Shown here one piece after another: positions 16,468 through 26,949 of a stretch of DNA of 56,470 nucleotides. The DNA lies in NCBI GenBank assembly GCA_937891735.1, contig CALAGR010000288.1, positions 1 through 56,470 of the forward strand, written 5' to 3'. The notes beneath the pieces are model-generated. The model saw only the letters and a program-made list of their open reading frames with translations, was not told where the DNA came from and did no database searches. The number at the start of each line of letters is the position of its first letter. The first letter of the stretch is position 1. Both the position numbers and the translations under genes were made by a program. This DNA is from an uncultured Pseudomonadota bacterium (GTDB lineage Bacteria; Myxococcota_A; UBA796; UBA9615).

Positions 16468-17247
16468 TCAGGGGGACGTCACGACCGGCAGCACGGTCAT
16501 CTGACCGGCCGCGAAGTTGCTGACCAGGGGGTTGAACTCGTCGAAGGCGCTGTTCGGCGCCTTGTCCACCCCCGCCACGCCCACCGCGTACGCAGCGCCC
16601 GCGTCCGGGAACGCCGACGCGGGGATCTCGACGGTGGTGACCGAGCCCGCGCCGATCCAGTCCAGGTAGCCGCCGACGTCCTGGGGGCGGCTGTCCCAGG
16701 TCACGTTGCCGTCCTGGTCCACGACCACCGTCAGCTCGTTGTCGAACTCGCGACCCAGATCGAGGATCAGGGCGGTGTTCGCCACATGCTGCCCGTCGTG
16801 GGTGATCTGCGGGGCCGCGGGCAGGGTGTGCACCACGGTAAACGTCTTGCCGTGGTCGTTGACCGTGTGCGTCACGGTGGCGCCGACGGTGTACTGAAGG
16901 GCCGCGTCCTCGCTCGTGGCGAGGTACAGCCCGCTGCCCTGGGAGGCCAGCGCGGCGGTGCCGAAGTCGCCCGACACGGACACGCTCTCGGCGTCGTCGA
17001 ACAGGTTCGACTCGATGTCACTGAGGGACCGGGCCCGGGCCAGGAACGCGCTGGCCGCGGCACCCTGGACCTGATCGAACCCGAGCTGTGCGGCGGCCTC
17101 GGGATCATCGACGCCCACGTACAGCGCCTCGGTGACCACGTTGCTGAAGTAGTCGCCGATGTCGTCGGTCACGCTGCAGCCCGAGAGCGTCGCGGCCGAG
17201 AGCAGGGGGACCCAGGCCGCCAGGGTCCACGAACGCGCTGGGAGCAT
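16468..17247 (-). CDS. Lipoprotein of unknown function
   Basis: 259 residues with a clear lipobox L-S-G-C (C24) after a hydrophobic core, so it should be an envelope lipoprotein. The remainder is predicted to be soluble, with a beta-rich middle (LQYTVGATVTHTVNDHGKTF; ALILDLGREFDNELTVVVD) and few charged lysines. No family is recognised. Its ATG shares one base with the sppA stop (TGATG), so its translation is likely coupled to sppA. A role in envelope quality control is suggested only by this position. Confidence 0.75.
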   Translation of the reverse strand: MLPARSWTLAAWVPLLSAATLSGCSVTDDIGDYFSNVVTEALYVGVDDPEAAAQLGFDQVQGAAASAFLARARSLSDIESNLFDDAESVSVSGDFGTAALASQGSGLYLATSEDAALQYTVGATVTHTVNDHGKTFTVVHTLPAAPQITHDGQHVANTALILDLGREFDNELTVVVDQDGNVTWDSRPQDVGGYLDWIGAGSVTTVEIPASAFPDAGAAYAVGVAGVDKAPNSAFDEFNPLVSNFAAGQMTVLPVVTSP

Positions 17248-19181
17248 CAATACACCTCGAGGTGGTAGGGGGCCAGGAGCACGGGCTGGCCGGAGCTGAG
17301 CAGCGGCGCCGAGAGGAGCAGGGCTTCCGCCGCGCGCACCTGGGCTCCCAGGGGACCAGGTCCATCGTCGAGCGTGCCCAGGACCACTCCGTCGAGGCCG
17401 CCGGCGGCCTGAAGCGCCCCCAGCGGTCCCTTGTTGCCCGCCAGCAGTTCCTCCCAGAAGCTCGGCTGCCGCGGGTACAGGAGCAGGCGGGCGTCCTTGT
17501 CGATGCCCGCCTTGTCCGTGGCGAGGTTGATGGCCGTTCGCAGCGAGCCCATGGCGTCGACGAGGCCGATGTCGTCGGCCTGCTCGCCCAACCACACGCG
17601 CCCCTGGGCGACGGTGTGAATGTCCGCCCGGGAGGCCCCGCGCCCCTGCGCAGCCTTGTTCAGGAAGGTGTCGTAGAAGCCATCGACGAACTGCTCCATC
17701 TTCAGGGTGCCGTCGGGCCCCAGGGAGTGGCTCATGTCGAACAGATCGCTGTACTCGCCGCGCTTGATCGAGGCGGTGGTCAGGCCGAGCTTCTCGTACA
17801 GGCCCCCGAGGCTGTACTTCCCGGCGAACACCCCGATGGACCCGGTCAGCGTCGTGGGCTGGGCGACGATGGCGTCCGCGCCCATGGCGATGTAGTAGCC
17901 GCCGCTGGCGGCCAGATCCGACATGGACACCACCACCGGCAGGCCCTTGGCCTGGGCCAGCTCCACCTCCCGCCAGATGATGTCGCTGGCGAGGCCGCTG
18001 CCGCCCGGGGAGTTGACGCGCAGCACGATCGCGGCCACGTCGTCGTTCTCGCGGGCTCGGCGGATCGCCTTGGCGATGGTGTCGCTGCCCATCGACTTGC
18101 CGATGCGGCTCGCGCCGGAGGTGATCTGGCCCTCGCAGAAGATGACCGCGACCTTGGCGCCGCTCCCGGTGCCCTTGCCGACGCTTCCCAGGTACGTACG
18201 CAGGGAGATGCGATCCACCAGGTCGTCGCTGTCGGAGCGGGCGGGGATCCGCGGGTCACGCGGGCCCGGGCCGTCAGCCACCGCGCCCGCGCTGTCGTCG
18301 TCGCCGCTCTCCGGGGAGGCGACCGCGTCCGCGCCGCTGTCGTCGTCGTCCCCGGTGCTCGGGCCGAGCGTCGCGGATCGCACGGCCTTCCCGGAGATGT
18401 CGTCGAGCAGCTGGTCCCGGTAGTACAGACCGTCGATCAGTCCATGGGCGAGAGCGCCCCGGGCTGTCATCGGCGGATCGTCGATGATCGCGCGGACCCG
18501 CTCGGAGGTGAATCCCCGGCTCTGGGCGATGGTGTCCACCATGTAGCCGTACAGGCTGTCGGCCATCGAGTTCATCATCTCGCGGAAGGGGGCCGACATC
18601 TCCGTGGAGATCATCGGCTCGACCGCGCTCTTGTACTTGCCGGCCCTGGTGAACTCGGCCTTGACCCCGATCTTGTCCAGCGTGCCCTTGTAGAAGGTCA
18701 CTCCCAGGTGAAGCCCGTTGACCAGGAAGAACCCCTCGGGGGCCATGAACACCCGGTCACAGGCCGTGGCGAGCACGTACTCCTTGTTGCCCGCGACCTC
18801 CATCCAGCAGGTGACGGGCTTGTCGGAGTCGGTGCTGAATCGCTCGATGATGTCGCGAAGCTCGGCGATCTTGCCGTACCCGATCCCGAGCGCGTCGATG
18901 ATGATCAGGACCTGGGCGACGCCGTCGTCCGCCGCGGCCCGCTTCATGGCGGTGTCCACCTCGAAGATGGACAGGGAGTGGTTGCCGAACCCGGGGATCG
19001 GCTGGTCGGGGGCCGGCTGGTCGGGCATCGAGCCCCCCAGGTGCACCTCGAGGACGGTCTGGTCGCCGACGTCCGGCCCAGTCCCCCCCTTGAGCATCAC
19101 GACGATCGCGACGACGCTGCCGACGAACACCAGCAGGAGGAAGACCAGGAGGACGAAGACGAGGAGGCGACCGTTTTTCAC
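17247..19181 (-). CDS. sppA: Signal peptide peptidase SppA, 67-kDa type
   Basis: 644 residues. SppA degrades signal peptides left in the membrane. An N-terminal anchor (5-30) is followed by two S49 peptidase repeats. The general base is K184 (GKYKSAVEP) in the first repeat and the nucleophile is S426 (DLAASGGYYI) in the second, as in the E. coli enzyme. The two repeats are separated by an acidic, disordered linker (about 277-320) rich in DDDDSG and SGDDDSAG, an unusual insertion. The GTG start has AGGA 7 nt upstream. It lies downstream of ppiD and is coupled to a lipoprotein gene. Confidence 0.94.
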   Translation of the reverse strand: MKNGRLLVFVLLVFLLLVFVGSVVAIVVMLKGGTGPDVGDQTVLEVHLGGSMPDQPAPDQPIPGFGNHSLSIFEVDTAMKRAAADDGVAQVLIIIDALGIGYGKIAELRDIIERFSTDSDKPVTCWMEVAGNKEYVLATACDRVFMAPEGFFLVNGLHLGVTFYKGTLDKIGVKAEFTRAGKYKSAVEPMISTEMSAPFREMMNSMADSLYGYMVDTIAQSRGFTSERVRAIIDDPPMTARGALAHGLIDGLYYRDQLLDDISGKAVRSATLGPSTGDDDDSGADAVASPESGDDDSAGAVADGPGPRDPRIPARSDSDDLVDRISLRTYLGSVGKGTGSGAKVAVIFCEGQITSGASRIGKSMGSDTIAKAIRRARENDDVAAIVLRVNSPGGSGLASDIIWREVELAQAKGLPVVVSMSDLAASGGYYIAMGADAIVAQPTTLTGSIGVFAGKYSLGGLYEKLGLTTASIKRGEYSDLFDMSHSLGPDGTLKMEQFVDGFYDTFLNKAAQGRGASRADIHTVAQGRVWLGEQADDIGLVDAMGSLRTAINLATDKAGIDKDARLLLYPRQPSFWEELLAGNKGPLGALQAAGGLDGVVLGTLDDGPGPLGAQVRAAEALLLSAPLLSSGQPVLLAPYHLEVY

Positions 19182-19251
19182 GGACCGATCCTAGGGACAG
19201 CGGGCCGAGCCCGCGACCCCACCGGACGATCAGGCTGGCCCGAGGAGGTGA

Positions 19252-20742
19252 TCAGACCCCACCCGCGACGTTGATCGTCGCGGTGGCCTTGAGCTGATCC
19301 CGCCAGGCGGTGATGGCCCGCACCTGCTTGGTGCGGATCAGGCGGCCCCGGATCTCTTCCTTCTTCTCTTCGAAGGCGTCCATGTCCACCTCGGTGGCAG
19401 CGGTGAGCTTGATGACCGCGTAGCCGTTGCCGATGTCCACGGGCTCGGACGTCACGTCACCGACCTTGCTCAGGGCGAAGACGGCAGACAGGGCGTCCTT
19501 GCTCGTTCCGAGCTTGGGCACCCGCCGGTCCTGCTTGCTGAACTCGCCCGAGCTCTGCACCGTCAGGCTGTTCTCGGCGAGCAGGGCGTCGGCCTCCTCG
19601 CCCTCCACTCCGCCCGTCAGGACCGGCAGCAGGGTGCGGGCGTGGGCCAGGGCGAGCTCCGGGGCCTTCTCGTCGAGCATCAGTTCCCGGGCGATGTCCA
19701 GCTTGACGGTGTCCAGGGACTTGACCTCGGCCTCCTGGATCTCCTCGGCCTTGATGATGTGCAGGCCGTACTGGGTGTCCACGAGGCCGCTGACCTCGCC
19801 GACCCCCAGCGCGAACGCGGCGTCCGTGAAGGGCTTGACCATCCGCTTGTCGTCGAACAGCCCGAGATCGCCCCCGCGGCTGGCCGAGCCGTCCTCGGAG
19901 TACTTCTTGGCGAGCTGCTCGAAGTCGACGCCGGCCTTCGCTTCGGCGAGCACGGCCTCCATCTTCGCGCGGACCGCAGCCTTGATGTCGTCCGAGTCGC
20001 TCGCTTCGAACTTCATGAGGATGTGGCGGGCGCGGACCTGCTTGGGCAGGTTGTACCGGGCGTCGTAGTCGAGGTCGTAGCGGTCGGTGATGGCGTTGTC
20101 GTTCTCGGCCGCCCAGGCGCTCGCCTCCTCGTCGGAGATGACCACCGCGTCCTTGAACAGAGAGGTGGGAACCCGGATGAAGTCCACCTCGCGCTTGCTG
20201 CTCTCCTCGACGAAGGCCTCCTTGACCTCGCCTTCGGAGACCCGCGCGGAGCGCCGGATGAAGTCCTGCACCGCCTGGATCAGCAGGCTCTCGCGCACGT
20301 CACGCTCGTACCCCTGGGCGCCGGTCCGGCCGGTCAGCTTCGCGTACAGCTCGGCGTCGAACTTGCCCGCGTCGTCCTGGAAGCTCGGGTTCTCCATGAT
20401 GGAGCGCCGGACCTCCTTGTCCGAGATGACGAAGCCCTCCCGCTGAGCGGCCTGGAGCAGGAGGCGGCGGTCGATCATCTCGTCCAGCGCCTGCTGCTGG
20501 ATCCGGGCGATGTCGGCGTCGCCGAGGTTCGGGTTGAACTGCTGCTGCTGACGGACCCGGTTGCGCACGACCTGGGTCAGCTCCACGTCCCGAATGGGCT
20601 CGCCGTTCACGTTCGCCACCACCTTGGTGCGGTCGCCGAACAGCGCGGAGCTCCCGAAGAAGAACACGAAGGTCAGGGACAGCACGACAAGGATGACCTT
20701 GACGAAGGGGCTGTCCGAATTGCGCCTGATGTAGTCGAGCAT
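19252..20742 (-). CDS. ppiD: Peptidyl-prolyl isomerase / chaperone, PpiD (SurA-like)
   Basis: 496 residues. PpiD is an inner-membrane-anchored periplasmic chaperone for proteins leaving the Sec channel. One membrane helix (13-31) is preceded by the typical MLDYIRRNSDSPFVKVI. A SurA-N-like chaperone region follows, then a parvulin domain beginning near KQVRARHILMKFEA with GGDLGLFDDKRMVKPF and YGLHIIKAEEI. The C-terminal region resembles a second, degenerate segment. It has a good ribosome site (GAGGGA). It is placed between the rod-shape operon and sppA, which fits an envelope-biogenesis block. Confidence 0.92.
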   Translation of the reverse strand: MLDYIRRNSDSPFVKVILVVLSLTFVFFFGSSALFGDRTKVVANVNGEPIRDVELTQVVRNRVRQQQQFNPNLGDADIARIQQQALDEMIDRRLLLQAAQREGFVISDKEVRRSIMENPSFQDDAGKFDAELYAKLTGRTGAQGYERDVRESLLIQAVQDFIRRSARVSEGEVKEAFVEESSKREVDFIRVPTSLFKDAVVISDEEASAWAAENDNAITDRYDLDYDARYNLPKQVRARHILMKFEASDSDDIKAAVRAKMEAVLAEAKAGVDFEQLAKKYSEDGSASRGGDLGLFDDKRMVKPFTDAAFALGVGEVSGLVDTQYGLHIIKAEEIQEAEVKSLDTVKLDIARELMLDEKAPELALAHARTLLPVLTGGVEGEEADALLAENSLTVQSSGEFSKQDRRVPKLGTSKDALSAVFALSKVGDVTSEPVDIGNGYAVIKLTAATEVDMDAFEEKKEEIRGRLIRTKQVRAITAWRDQLKATATINVAGGV

Positions 20743-20869
20743 GGAGTCCCTCTAGGGGCCGACGGCGCGCGATCCTCGCGCGTACGGCCGCGGGAAGCTA
20801 GGTGGCGGGGGGGGGCGAGTCAAGCCGTGGGGGTCTCGCCTGCTCCCAGCGCACGGCTTCGGCCGGGCT
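20743..20869 (-). other. Gap between rodA and ppiD with two inverted repeats
   Basis: AAGCCGTG (20822-20829) pairs with CACGGCTT (20852-20859), an 8-bp stem with a 22-nt loop just after the rodA stop; there is no T run, so a classic terminator is doubtful. CGCGCGA (20766-20772) pairs with TCGCGCG (20776-20782), a tight 7-bp hairpin with a 3-nt loop, 24 nt before the ppiD start. No convincing -35/-10 pair is visible. Confidence 0.4.
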
Positions 20870-21991
20870 TCAGCCCGCCGAGCCGACCCGCCGCATGCTC
20901 ACCGACAGCAGCAGCCCGACGGAAAAAAGCAAGGTCATGACCGAGCTTCCGCCATAGGACATGAAGGGAAGGGTGACCCCCGTGATCGGCAGCAGGCCCA
21001 GCACTCCGCCGAGGTTGATGCAGACCTGGCAGAACAAGATCGTCACGACGCCCGCCGCGAGGAGCGACCCGAACCGGTCCCGAGCGTTCCAGGCGACCAC
21101 CAGCCCCAGCAGCATCTGGCCGAAGTACAGCAGGAGCAGCGCGAACGAGCCGACGAAGCCCCGTTCCTCTGCGTAGACGCTGAAGATGAAGTCCGTGTGC
21201 TGCTCGGGCAGGAAGCGCAGCCGGCCCTGGGTGCCTTCGCGCCAGCCCTTGCCCCAGGTCTGCCCGCTCCCGATGGCCCACTTTCCCTGGATCGCCTGGT
21301 AGCCCTTGCCGCTGGGGTCCTCGTCGGGCGCGAAGAGCACGTCCACCCGCTTTCGCTGGTAGTCGGACAGCACGAACTGGTACGCCATGGGGGCGGCGAT
21401 CACCCCGATCAGCAAGATCACCGCCATGGTGCGCCAGCGCAGGCCCACCACGAACGACAGGCCCGCGAAGATGAAGCAGAGGAACAGGCTGGTGCCCAGG
21501 TCCGGCTCCAGGAAGGTCATCAACGCCATGGGCCCCAGGAACAGAAGGGCTGGCTGCATCAGCTCCTTGAAGCCCCACCCGTCCTCGCGGGAGCGGGTCG
21601 AGAACCAGCGCGCCGTGGCCAACACGAGGGCGATCTTGGCGAGCTCGGACGGCTGCAGGCGGATCGGACCCAGGGGGAGCCAGCGGTGGCTGCCGTTCAC
21701 GGATGGTCCCACCAGGAGCACGAGCACGAGCAGCACGAGGACCACGCCGTAGAACACGTAGGCGCCCCGTTCGAACACCCGCGGGTCGACGAAGGCAAGG
21801 ATCGCCATGCCAGCGAGCCCCACGCCGATGAACAGCGCCTGACGCGCAACGGCGCTCGGCAGCTCATCGCTCAGCGGGCTGGCGGCCGCCGCCACGAGGG
21901 TGATGAGGCCGATCGTGAGCAGCCCGAGGGTCGCCAGGATCAGCGGCCAGTCGACGTGCCGACCGGCGCGCCGCACCACGATGTTGGTCAT
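20870..21991 (-). CDS. rodA: Rod shape-determining protein RodA (SEDS glycosyltransferase)
   Basis: 373 residues with about ten membrane helices. RodA polymerises lipid II glycans in the elongasome together with PBP2. SEDS hallmarks are visible: LGPIRLQPSELAKIALVL, LEPDLGTSLF, YQRKRV...FAPDEDPSGKGYQ, AEERGFVGSF, and the end motif GVTLPFMSYGGSSV. The ATG at 21991 overlaps the stop of mrdA (ATGA); longer open reading upstream lies inside mrdA. It is the last gene of the mre cluster. Confidence 0.95.
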   Translation of the reverse strand: MTNIVVRRAGRHVDWPLILATLGLLTIGLITLVAAAASPLSDELPSAVARQALFIGVGLAGMAILAFVDPRVFERGAYVFYGVVLVLLVLVLLVGPSVNGSHRWLPLGPIRLQPSELAKIALVLATARWFSTRSREDGWGFKELMQPALLFLGPMALMTFLEPDLGTSLFLCFIFAGLSFVVGLRWRTMAVILLIGVIAAPMAYQFVLSDYQRKRVDVLFAPDEDPSGKGYQAIQGKWAIGSGQTWGKGWREGTQGRLRFLPEQHTDFIFSVYAEERGFVGSFALLLLYFGQMLLGLVVAWNARDRFGSLLAAGVVTILFCQVCINLGGVLGLLPITGVTLPFMSYGGSSVMTLLFSVGLLLSVSMRRVGSAG

Positions 21992-24189
21992 CGCTCCCCC
22001 CCGATGGCCGCAGGGGCCGGGACGGGGGTCAGCGCGGGGTGCGTGGGGTCGCCGATCCTGACGCCGTCGATGGCCGCCTGGGCGATCCGATCCTCGAAGT
22101 AGTGCTCGAACATCTGCCGGGCGATGGGCGCTGCTGTTGATGAACCGTGCTCGCCGTGCTCCACAAGCACGGCCACCGCCACCTCGGGGTTCTCGAACGG
22201 CGCGAACGCCACGAACCATGCGTGATCCCGGTACTCCTTCTTGTTTGAGGACCCGAGGCGCACCACCTGGGCCGTGCCGGTCTTGCCGGCAAAGGCGAGG
22301 TGCTTGAGCCGCTGGCGGCGCGCCGTCCCCCCCACCTCCTCCAGGACCCCGTACATGCCGGCCTGGATCGCCGCGAAGTGCTCCGGGGCCAGATCGACGG
22401 TGCGCGCGACGGTCGGCTCGCCCCGATGCACCACCTGCCCGTCGGGGGCGACGACCCGATCCACGAGCTGCGGCTGGTAGACGACCCCGCCGTTGGCGAG
22501 GGCCGCGGTCATCTGCGCCATCTGCATGGGCGTCGCGAGGGTGAACCCCTGGCCGATCACCGCCGAGGCCGTATCCCCACCGGTCCAGACCGCGGCCTGG
22601 GGGTCGCTGTAGCGCCGCTTCTTCCAGGCGGTGCTGGAGTTGAGGCCCCCGGACTCGGAGTTGATGCCGACGCCGGTGGGCTCACCCATGCCGAACATCG
22701 CGGCGTAGCGCGCCACGGTGTCGATGCCCATGGCGAGTCCGGCCCGGTAGAAGTACACGTCGCAGGAGCCGCGGATGGCCCCCTGGAGGTTGACGGTGCC
22801 GTGGCCGCGCCGGTTCCAGCAGTGGAACCTCCTGCGCCCCACCATGTGGTAGCCCGGACACGTCACCGTCGTGTCCTTCGTCCAGGTGCCGCTGCCGAGC
22901 ACCGCCGCGGCGACGATCATCTTCCAGGTCGAGCCGGGGGGATAGACGCCCTGGAGCGTCTTGTCGACCATCGGCCGCTTCGGGTCCTCCTGCATGGCCT
23001 TCCACACCTCGGGCGGAAGGCGGGAGCTGAAGAGCTCCGGATCGAAGGTGGGGGCGTTGGCCATGGCGAGCACGCGGCCCGTGTCCACCTCCATCATGAC
23101 CACCGAGCCGCTCTCGTCCCCCAGCAGATCCACGCCGAGCTGCTGCAGGTCGCGACGCACGGTCAGGTGCAGGTCGTGGCCGGGCACCTCGGGGATGATC
23201 GAGCGGTCCAGGAAGTGCGTGATGCTCTTGAAGTACTCGGCGCCGGGCTGGTCGGGGGGAGCGGAGCGGCCCAGCTCACGGCCGTGCACGTCCACCTGCA
23301 CCCAGTACGCGCCGTCGGTGCCGTGCAGCCACTCCTCGAAGGCCGCCTCGAGCCCGTACTTGCCGATCAGATCGCCCGACTCGTACCAGTCGATGCCGTG
23401 CTCGGTGTCCTCGTAGCGCTCCCGCAGGGTGGCCAGCTCATCGGCGCGCACCTCCCGCTGGTAGCCGACCAGGTGCGCGAACAACCCCGCGTCGGGGTAG
23501 CTGCGCCGGTGACGGGTCACGATCGAGACGCCGGGAAGGCGCGGGCGGTTCGCCAGCACGCGCTCCAGCTCGGTCAGGGACAGGTCCGTGGCCAGGGTGG
23601 CGTGGCGCCAACGCGAGAGCTTCCGGGCCTCCTCCCAGCGCTCGATGATGTCGTCGGGGGTCGCTCCGTCGAGCAGCGGCGCGAGCCGGTCGGCCAGCGT
23701 CGCCACGTCCGTGTGGTCCTCGATGGTCCACTTGTCGTCGAGATAGGGACCAGAGAGCAACGCTGCGTCGCCGTCGCCGTCGGCGGCCGCCACCCCCTGG
23801 TCTGCGCCCGGCAGGTCGGAGCGTCGCGGACGGGGAACGGAGCCCGGCGTGGGGGCCAACACGTCCCGGGGGGACACGACGAGGTCGTAGGACGCCCGCA
23901 CCTCGGCGATGCGCTCGCCCAGGGCGTCATAGATCGCACCCCGGGGCGCGGGGATCTCGCGCTGCTTGAGGTGGTTGGACTGCGCCTGGGTCGCGTATTC
24001 CTCGCCGCGGATCACCTGGAGCACCCACAGACGGCCGAGCAGCACACACAGGACCAGCATCATCAGACCCGCGAAGGCCGACAGGCGGTTGCGCAGGTCC
24101 TGGGGCCGCGCTTCCTGGCGCAGGTTCGGCACCACCGTCTGGCTGCGGGTGCCGACGACGCCCCCCATGCGCTGGCCGCGACCCATCAC
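21988..24189 (-). CDS. mrdA: Penicillin-binding protein 2 (elongation transpeptidase)
   Basis: 733 residues. It cross-links peptidoglycan with RodA. A single N-terminal helix (about 40-60) is followed by a pedestal/dimerisation region starting at the typical REIPAPRGAIYD. The transpeptidase domain has S420-T-W-K423 (the acylated serine), RGSCDVYFY at the SxN position, and FAGKTGTAQV as KTG. A Pro/Asp-rich insertion near residues 115-150 (ADQGVAAADGDGDAAL) makes it longer than E. coli PBP2 (about 630). The start is GTG at 24189 (GTGA overlap with mreD) or ATG three bases on. Confidence 0.95.
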   Translation of the reverse strand: MMGRGQRMGGVVGTRSQTVVPNLRQEARPQDLRNRLSAFAGLMMLVLCVLLGRLWVLQVIRGEEYATQAQSNHLKQREIPAPRGAIYDALGERIAEVRASYDLVVSPRDVLAPTPGSVPRPRRSDLPGADQGVAAADGDGDAALLSGPYLDDKWTIEDHTDVATLADRLAPLLDGATPDDIIERWEEARKLSRWRHATLATDLSLTELERVLANRPRLPGVSIVTRHRRSYPDAGLFAHLVGYQREVRADELATLRERYEDTEHGIDWYESGDLIGKYGLEAAFEEWLHGTDGAYWVQVDVHGRELGRSAPPDQPGAEYFKSITHFLDRSIIPEVPGHDLHLTVRRDLQQLGVDLLGDESGSVVMMEVDTGRVLAMANAPTFDPELFSSRLPPEVWKAMQEDPKRPMVDKTLQGVYPPGSTWKMIVAAAVLGSGTWTKDTTVTCPGYHMVGRRRFHCWNRRGHGTVNLQGAIRGSCDVYFYRAGLAMGIDTVARYAAMFGMGEPTGVGINSESGGLNSSTAWKKRRYSDPQAAVWTGGDTASAVIGQGFTLATPMQMAQMTAALANGGVVYQPQLVDRVVAPDGQVVHRGEPTVARTVDLAPEHFAAIQAGMYGVLEEVGGTARRQRLKHLAFAGKTGTAQVVRLGSSNKKEYRDHAWFVAFAPFENPEVAVAVLVEHGEHGSSTAAPIARQMFEHYFEDRIAQAAIDGVRIGDPTHPALTPVPAPAAIGGER

Positions 24190-24746
24190 AGCGACCTCCG
24201 CCGGGCCCGGGTGAGGCGGTCATCCTCCCAGCCTGCGATGCGTCGATACAGGGGCCAGCAGATGAAGGCGGCGGCCGCCGTACCGAGGCTCTCGATGGGC
24301 ACCTTGGCCCAGTCTGCGGTGTGCTCCGCGCCCATCAAGGTGAGCAGCACGAGCAGGAGCGTGCCCGCGACCGCGCTGAAGATCGCGACGCCGAACACCG
24401 GAGCGAAGCGGTCTCGCAGGACCACGCGGCCGTGCAGCGGCAGCGCCATGCAGACCACGAGCGCATAGCGGAGCAGGATCCGGCCGGAGCTGGCGCCGCC
24501 GAAGAAGTCGGACAGGTAGCCCAGGAACAGGGCCAGGATCCACGCCTCCACCCGCCGCCCGCCCAGGGCGAACGCCGCCACCAGGGGCAGCAGCGGATCG
24601 AAGGGCAGGCTCCACAGCCCGACCTGGGGCAGCACGGAGCTCTGGAAGATCAGCCACAGGGTGCCCGCGAGGGCCGCGATCACGGCCCGTCCCGGGCGGA
24701 TCTCGGACCGGGTGCGCTCGCCGGGAAGGAGCAGCGCAGCGCTCAT
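24186..24746 (-). CDS. mreD: Rod shape-determining protein MreD
   Basis: 186 residues, five to six hydrophobic helices, poorly conserved as usual for MreD. The position between mreC and mrdA, with 4-nt overlaps on both sides, makes the call secure. The segments LPFDPLLPLVAAFALGG and ILALFLGYLSDFFGGASSG are MreD-like. It links the cytoplasmic MreB filament to the periplasmic MreC. Confidence 0.88.
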   Translation of the reverse strand: MSAALLLPGERTRSEIRPGRAVIAALAGTLWLIFQSSVLPQVGLWSLPFDPLLPLVAAFALGGRRVEAWILALFLGYLSDFFGGASSGRILLRYALVVCMALPLHGRVVLRDRFAPVFGVAIFSAVAGTLLLVLLTLMGAEHTADWAKVPIESLGTAAAAFICWPLYRRIAGWEDDRLTRARRRSL

Positions 24747-25600
24747 GGCTCCTCGGCCACCTCCGGCAGCAGGGGATAGGGTCCGGCTCCCGGGTCGAGC
24801 ACGATGGCGACCTCTTCGACGCTCTCCAAGGCCACGAGGGGCTGTACGACGACGTGTACGAACAGGCCGGTCTCGGGCGCGCTGGCGGTGATCACGGTGG
24901 CCAGGGGCACTCCCTCTGGGAAGACACCGTCTTCACCCGACGTGACGACCAGATCTCCCTCGGAGACGCCTGCCAGATCCGCGCGCCGCACGTATCCCAG
25001 CTCCATGTGATCCGCGCCGTCCCCCGCCGCCACGGCCCGAAGTCGGGTGCGCTGCACGACCGCGCCCACCCCGGACAGACCGTCGGTGATCAGCAGGACG
25101 TCGGCGTAGTGGGCGCTGGCCCTCAGGATCCGGCCCACCGCGCCGTCGATGCCCAGCACCGCCAGGCCGGGCTCCACGCCGTCCGCGGTGCCCCGGTCCA
25201 CCCTCAGGGTGCGGAACCGCGCCGACGTGCCGCGTCCGATCACGGAGGCCCCCAGGGTGCGCCCGGGGATCCGCGCCTTGAGGTCCGCGAGGACGCGAAG
25301 CCGGTCGTTCTCGGCCCGGAGCTCGGCGAGCTCGGCGACCGAGGCCCGGGTGGTCGCCAGGAGGGCCCGGAGTTCCTCGTTCTCCGCGGCGGTGCCGACG
25401 AGAGCGATGTACCCGGTGAAGAAGCCGCTGGCGCCCTTGCCGACGCCGGCCAGGGCGCTCTGCACGGGCCCCGTGACGGTCAACAGGAGGCGATCCGCCG
25501 CGTTGACGTCCGCTTCGGGCTTCAGCCGCGCGTGCACGTGCCAGCCGAGGACGGCCAGCAGGGCGAGAACGAGGGCTGCTCGGAGGGCAGGACGCGACAC
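24743..25600 (-). CDS. mreC: Rod shape-determining protein MreC
   Basis: 285 residues. An N-terminal anchor (6-24) is followed by a coiled coil (about 70-105, ENEELRALLATTRASVAELAELRAENDRL) and the paired beta-barrel periplasmic domain (VDRGTADGVEPGLAVL; GDLVVTSGEDGVFPEGVPLATV). MreC activates PBP2 in the elongasome. The GTG start has GAGGAT 5 nt upstream, and its stop overlaps the mreD ATG. It lies 57 nt after mreB. Confidence 0.93.
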   Translation of the reverse strand: MSRPALRAALVLALLAVLGWHVHARLKPEADVNAADRLLLTVTGPVQSALAGVGKGASGFFTGYIALVGTAAENEELRALLATTRASVAELAELRAENDRLRVLADLKARIPGRTLGASVIGRGTSARFRTLRVDRGTADGVEPGLAVLGIDGAVGRILRASAHYADVLLITDGLSGVGAVVQRTRLRAVAAGDGADHMELGYVRRADLAGVSEGDLVVTSGEDGVFPEGVPLATVITASAPETGLFVHVVVQPLVALESVEEVAIVLDPGAGPYPLLPEVAEEP

Positions 25601-25657
25601 ACGCGATCCTCGGAAAACGGAGGAATGGCAGCCACCTGGAGGGTGACCTCGAACAAA

Positions 25658-26710
<1,053 letters not shown>

Positions 26711-26717
26711 TCAGCAG

Positions 26718-26736
26718 GGGGGCTGAGCGAGCCCCC
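26718..26736 (-). promoter_or_regulatory. Stem-loop in the mreB 5' leader
   Basis: On the transcript GGGGGCT and AGCCCCC form a 7-bp, nearly all-GC stem with a 5-nt loop. It ends just before the GAGGTG ribosome site of mreB. There is no U run, so it is more likely a translational or stability element than a terminator. Confidence 0.5.
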
Positions 26737-26806
26737 GGTTCTACATCCACAGCAGCGCTGCCGAGGGACCCTGCGCCCGTGTTGGCAGTTTCTACCAGAG
26801 CCCCCC

Positions 26807-26830
26807 GAACGGTGTGACTTTGCACCGTTC
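26807..26830. promoter_or_regulatory. Perfect inverted repeat, candidate operator upstream of mreB
   Basis: GAACGGTG (26807-26814) and CACCGTTC (26823-26830) are exact reverse complements separated by TGACTTTG. The dyad covers the candidate -10 of mreB (26817-26822). It could be a repressor site or the first hairpin of the leader. Confidence 0.45.
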
Positions 26831-26846
26831 CCGAAGGCGGTGTCAA
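26817..26846 (-). promoter_or_regulatory. Candidate mreB promoter
   Basis: A perfect TTGACA -35 (26846-26841) is followed after 18 nt by CAAAGT (26822-26817), a weak -10. Transcription would start near 26810, leaving a leader of about 110 nt before the mreB start. Confidence 0.45.
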
Positions 26847-26949
26847 TGGAGAAACGCAGGGTGGATCCACATTTGTTGCCTTGCGCAAGCACACCTCCCC
26901 GGATGGGTCTTTCCCCCACGAATTCCCACGCCCCGGGGCGAGCGCGCAG

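Noticed and set aside
20822-20859. Inverted repeat after rodA as a rho-independent terminator
   Set aside because: The 8-bp stem has a 22-nt loop and no T run; kept only as a described gap element.
22300-24468. Plus-strand open frame of 722 codons opposite mrdA
   Set aside because: Shadow of the strongly supported PBP2 gene; no domain, low-complexity composition.
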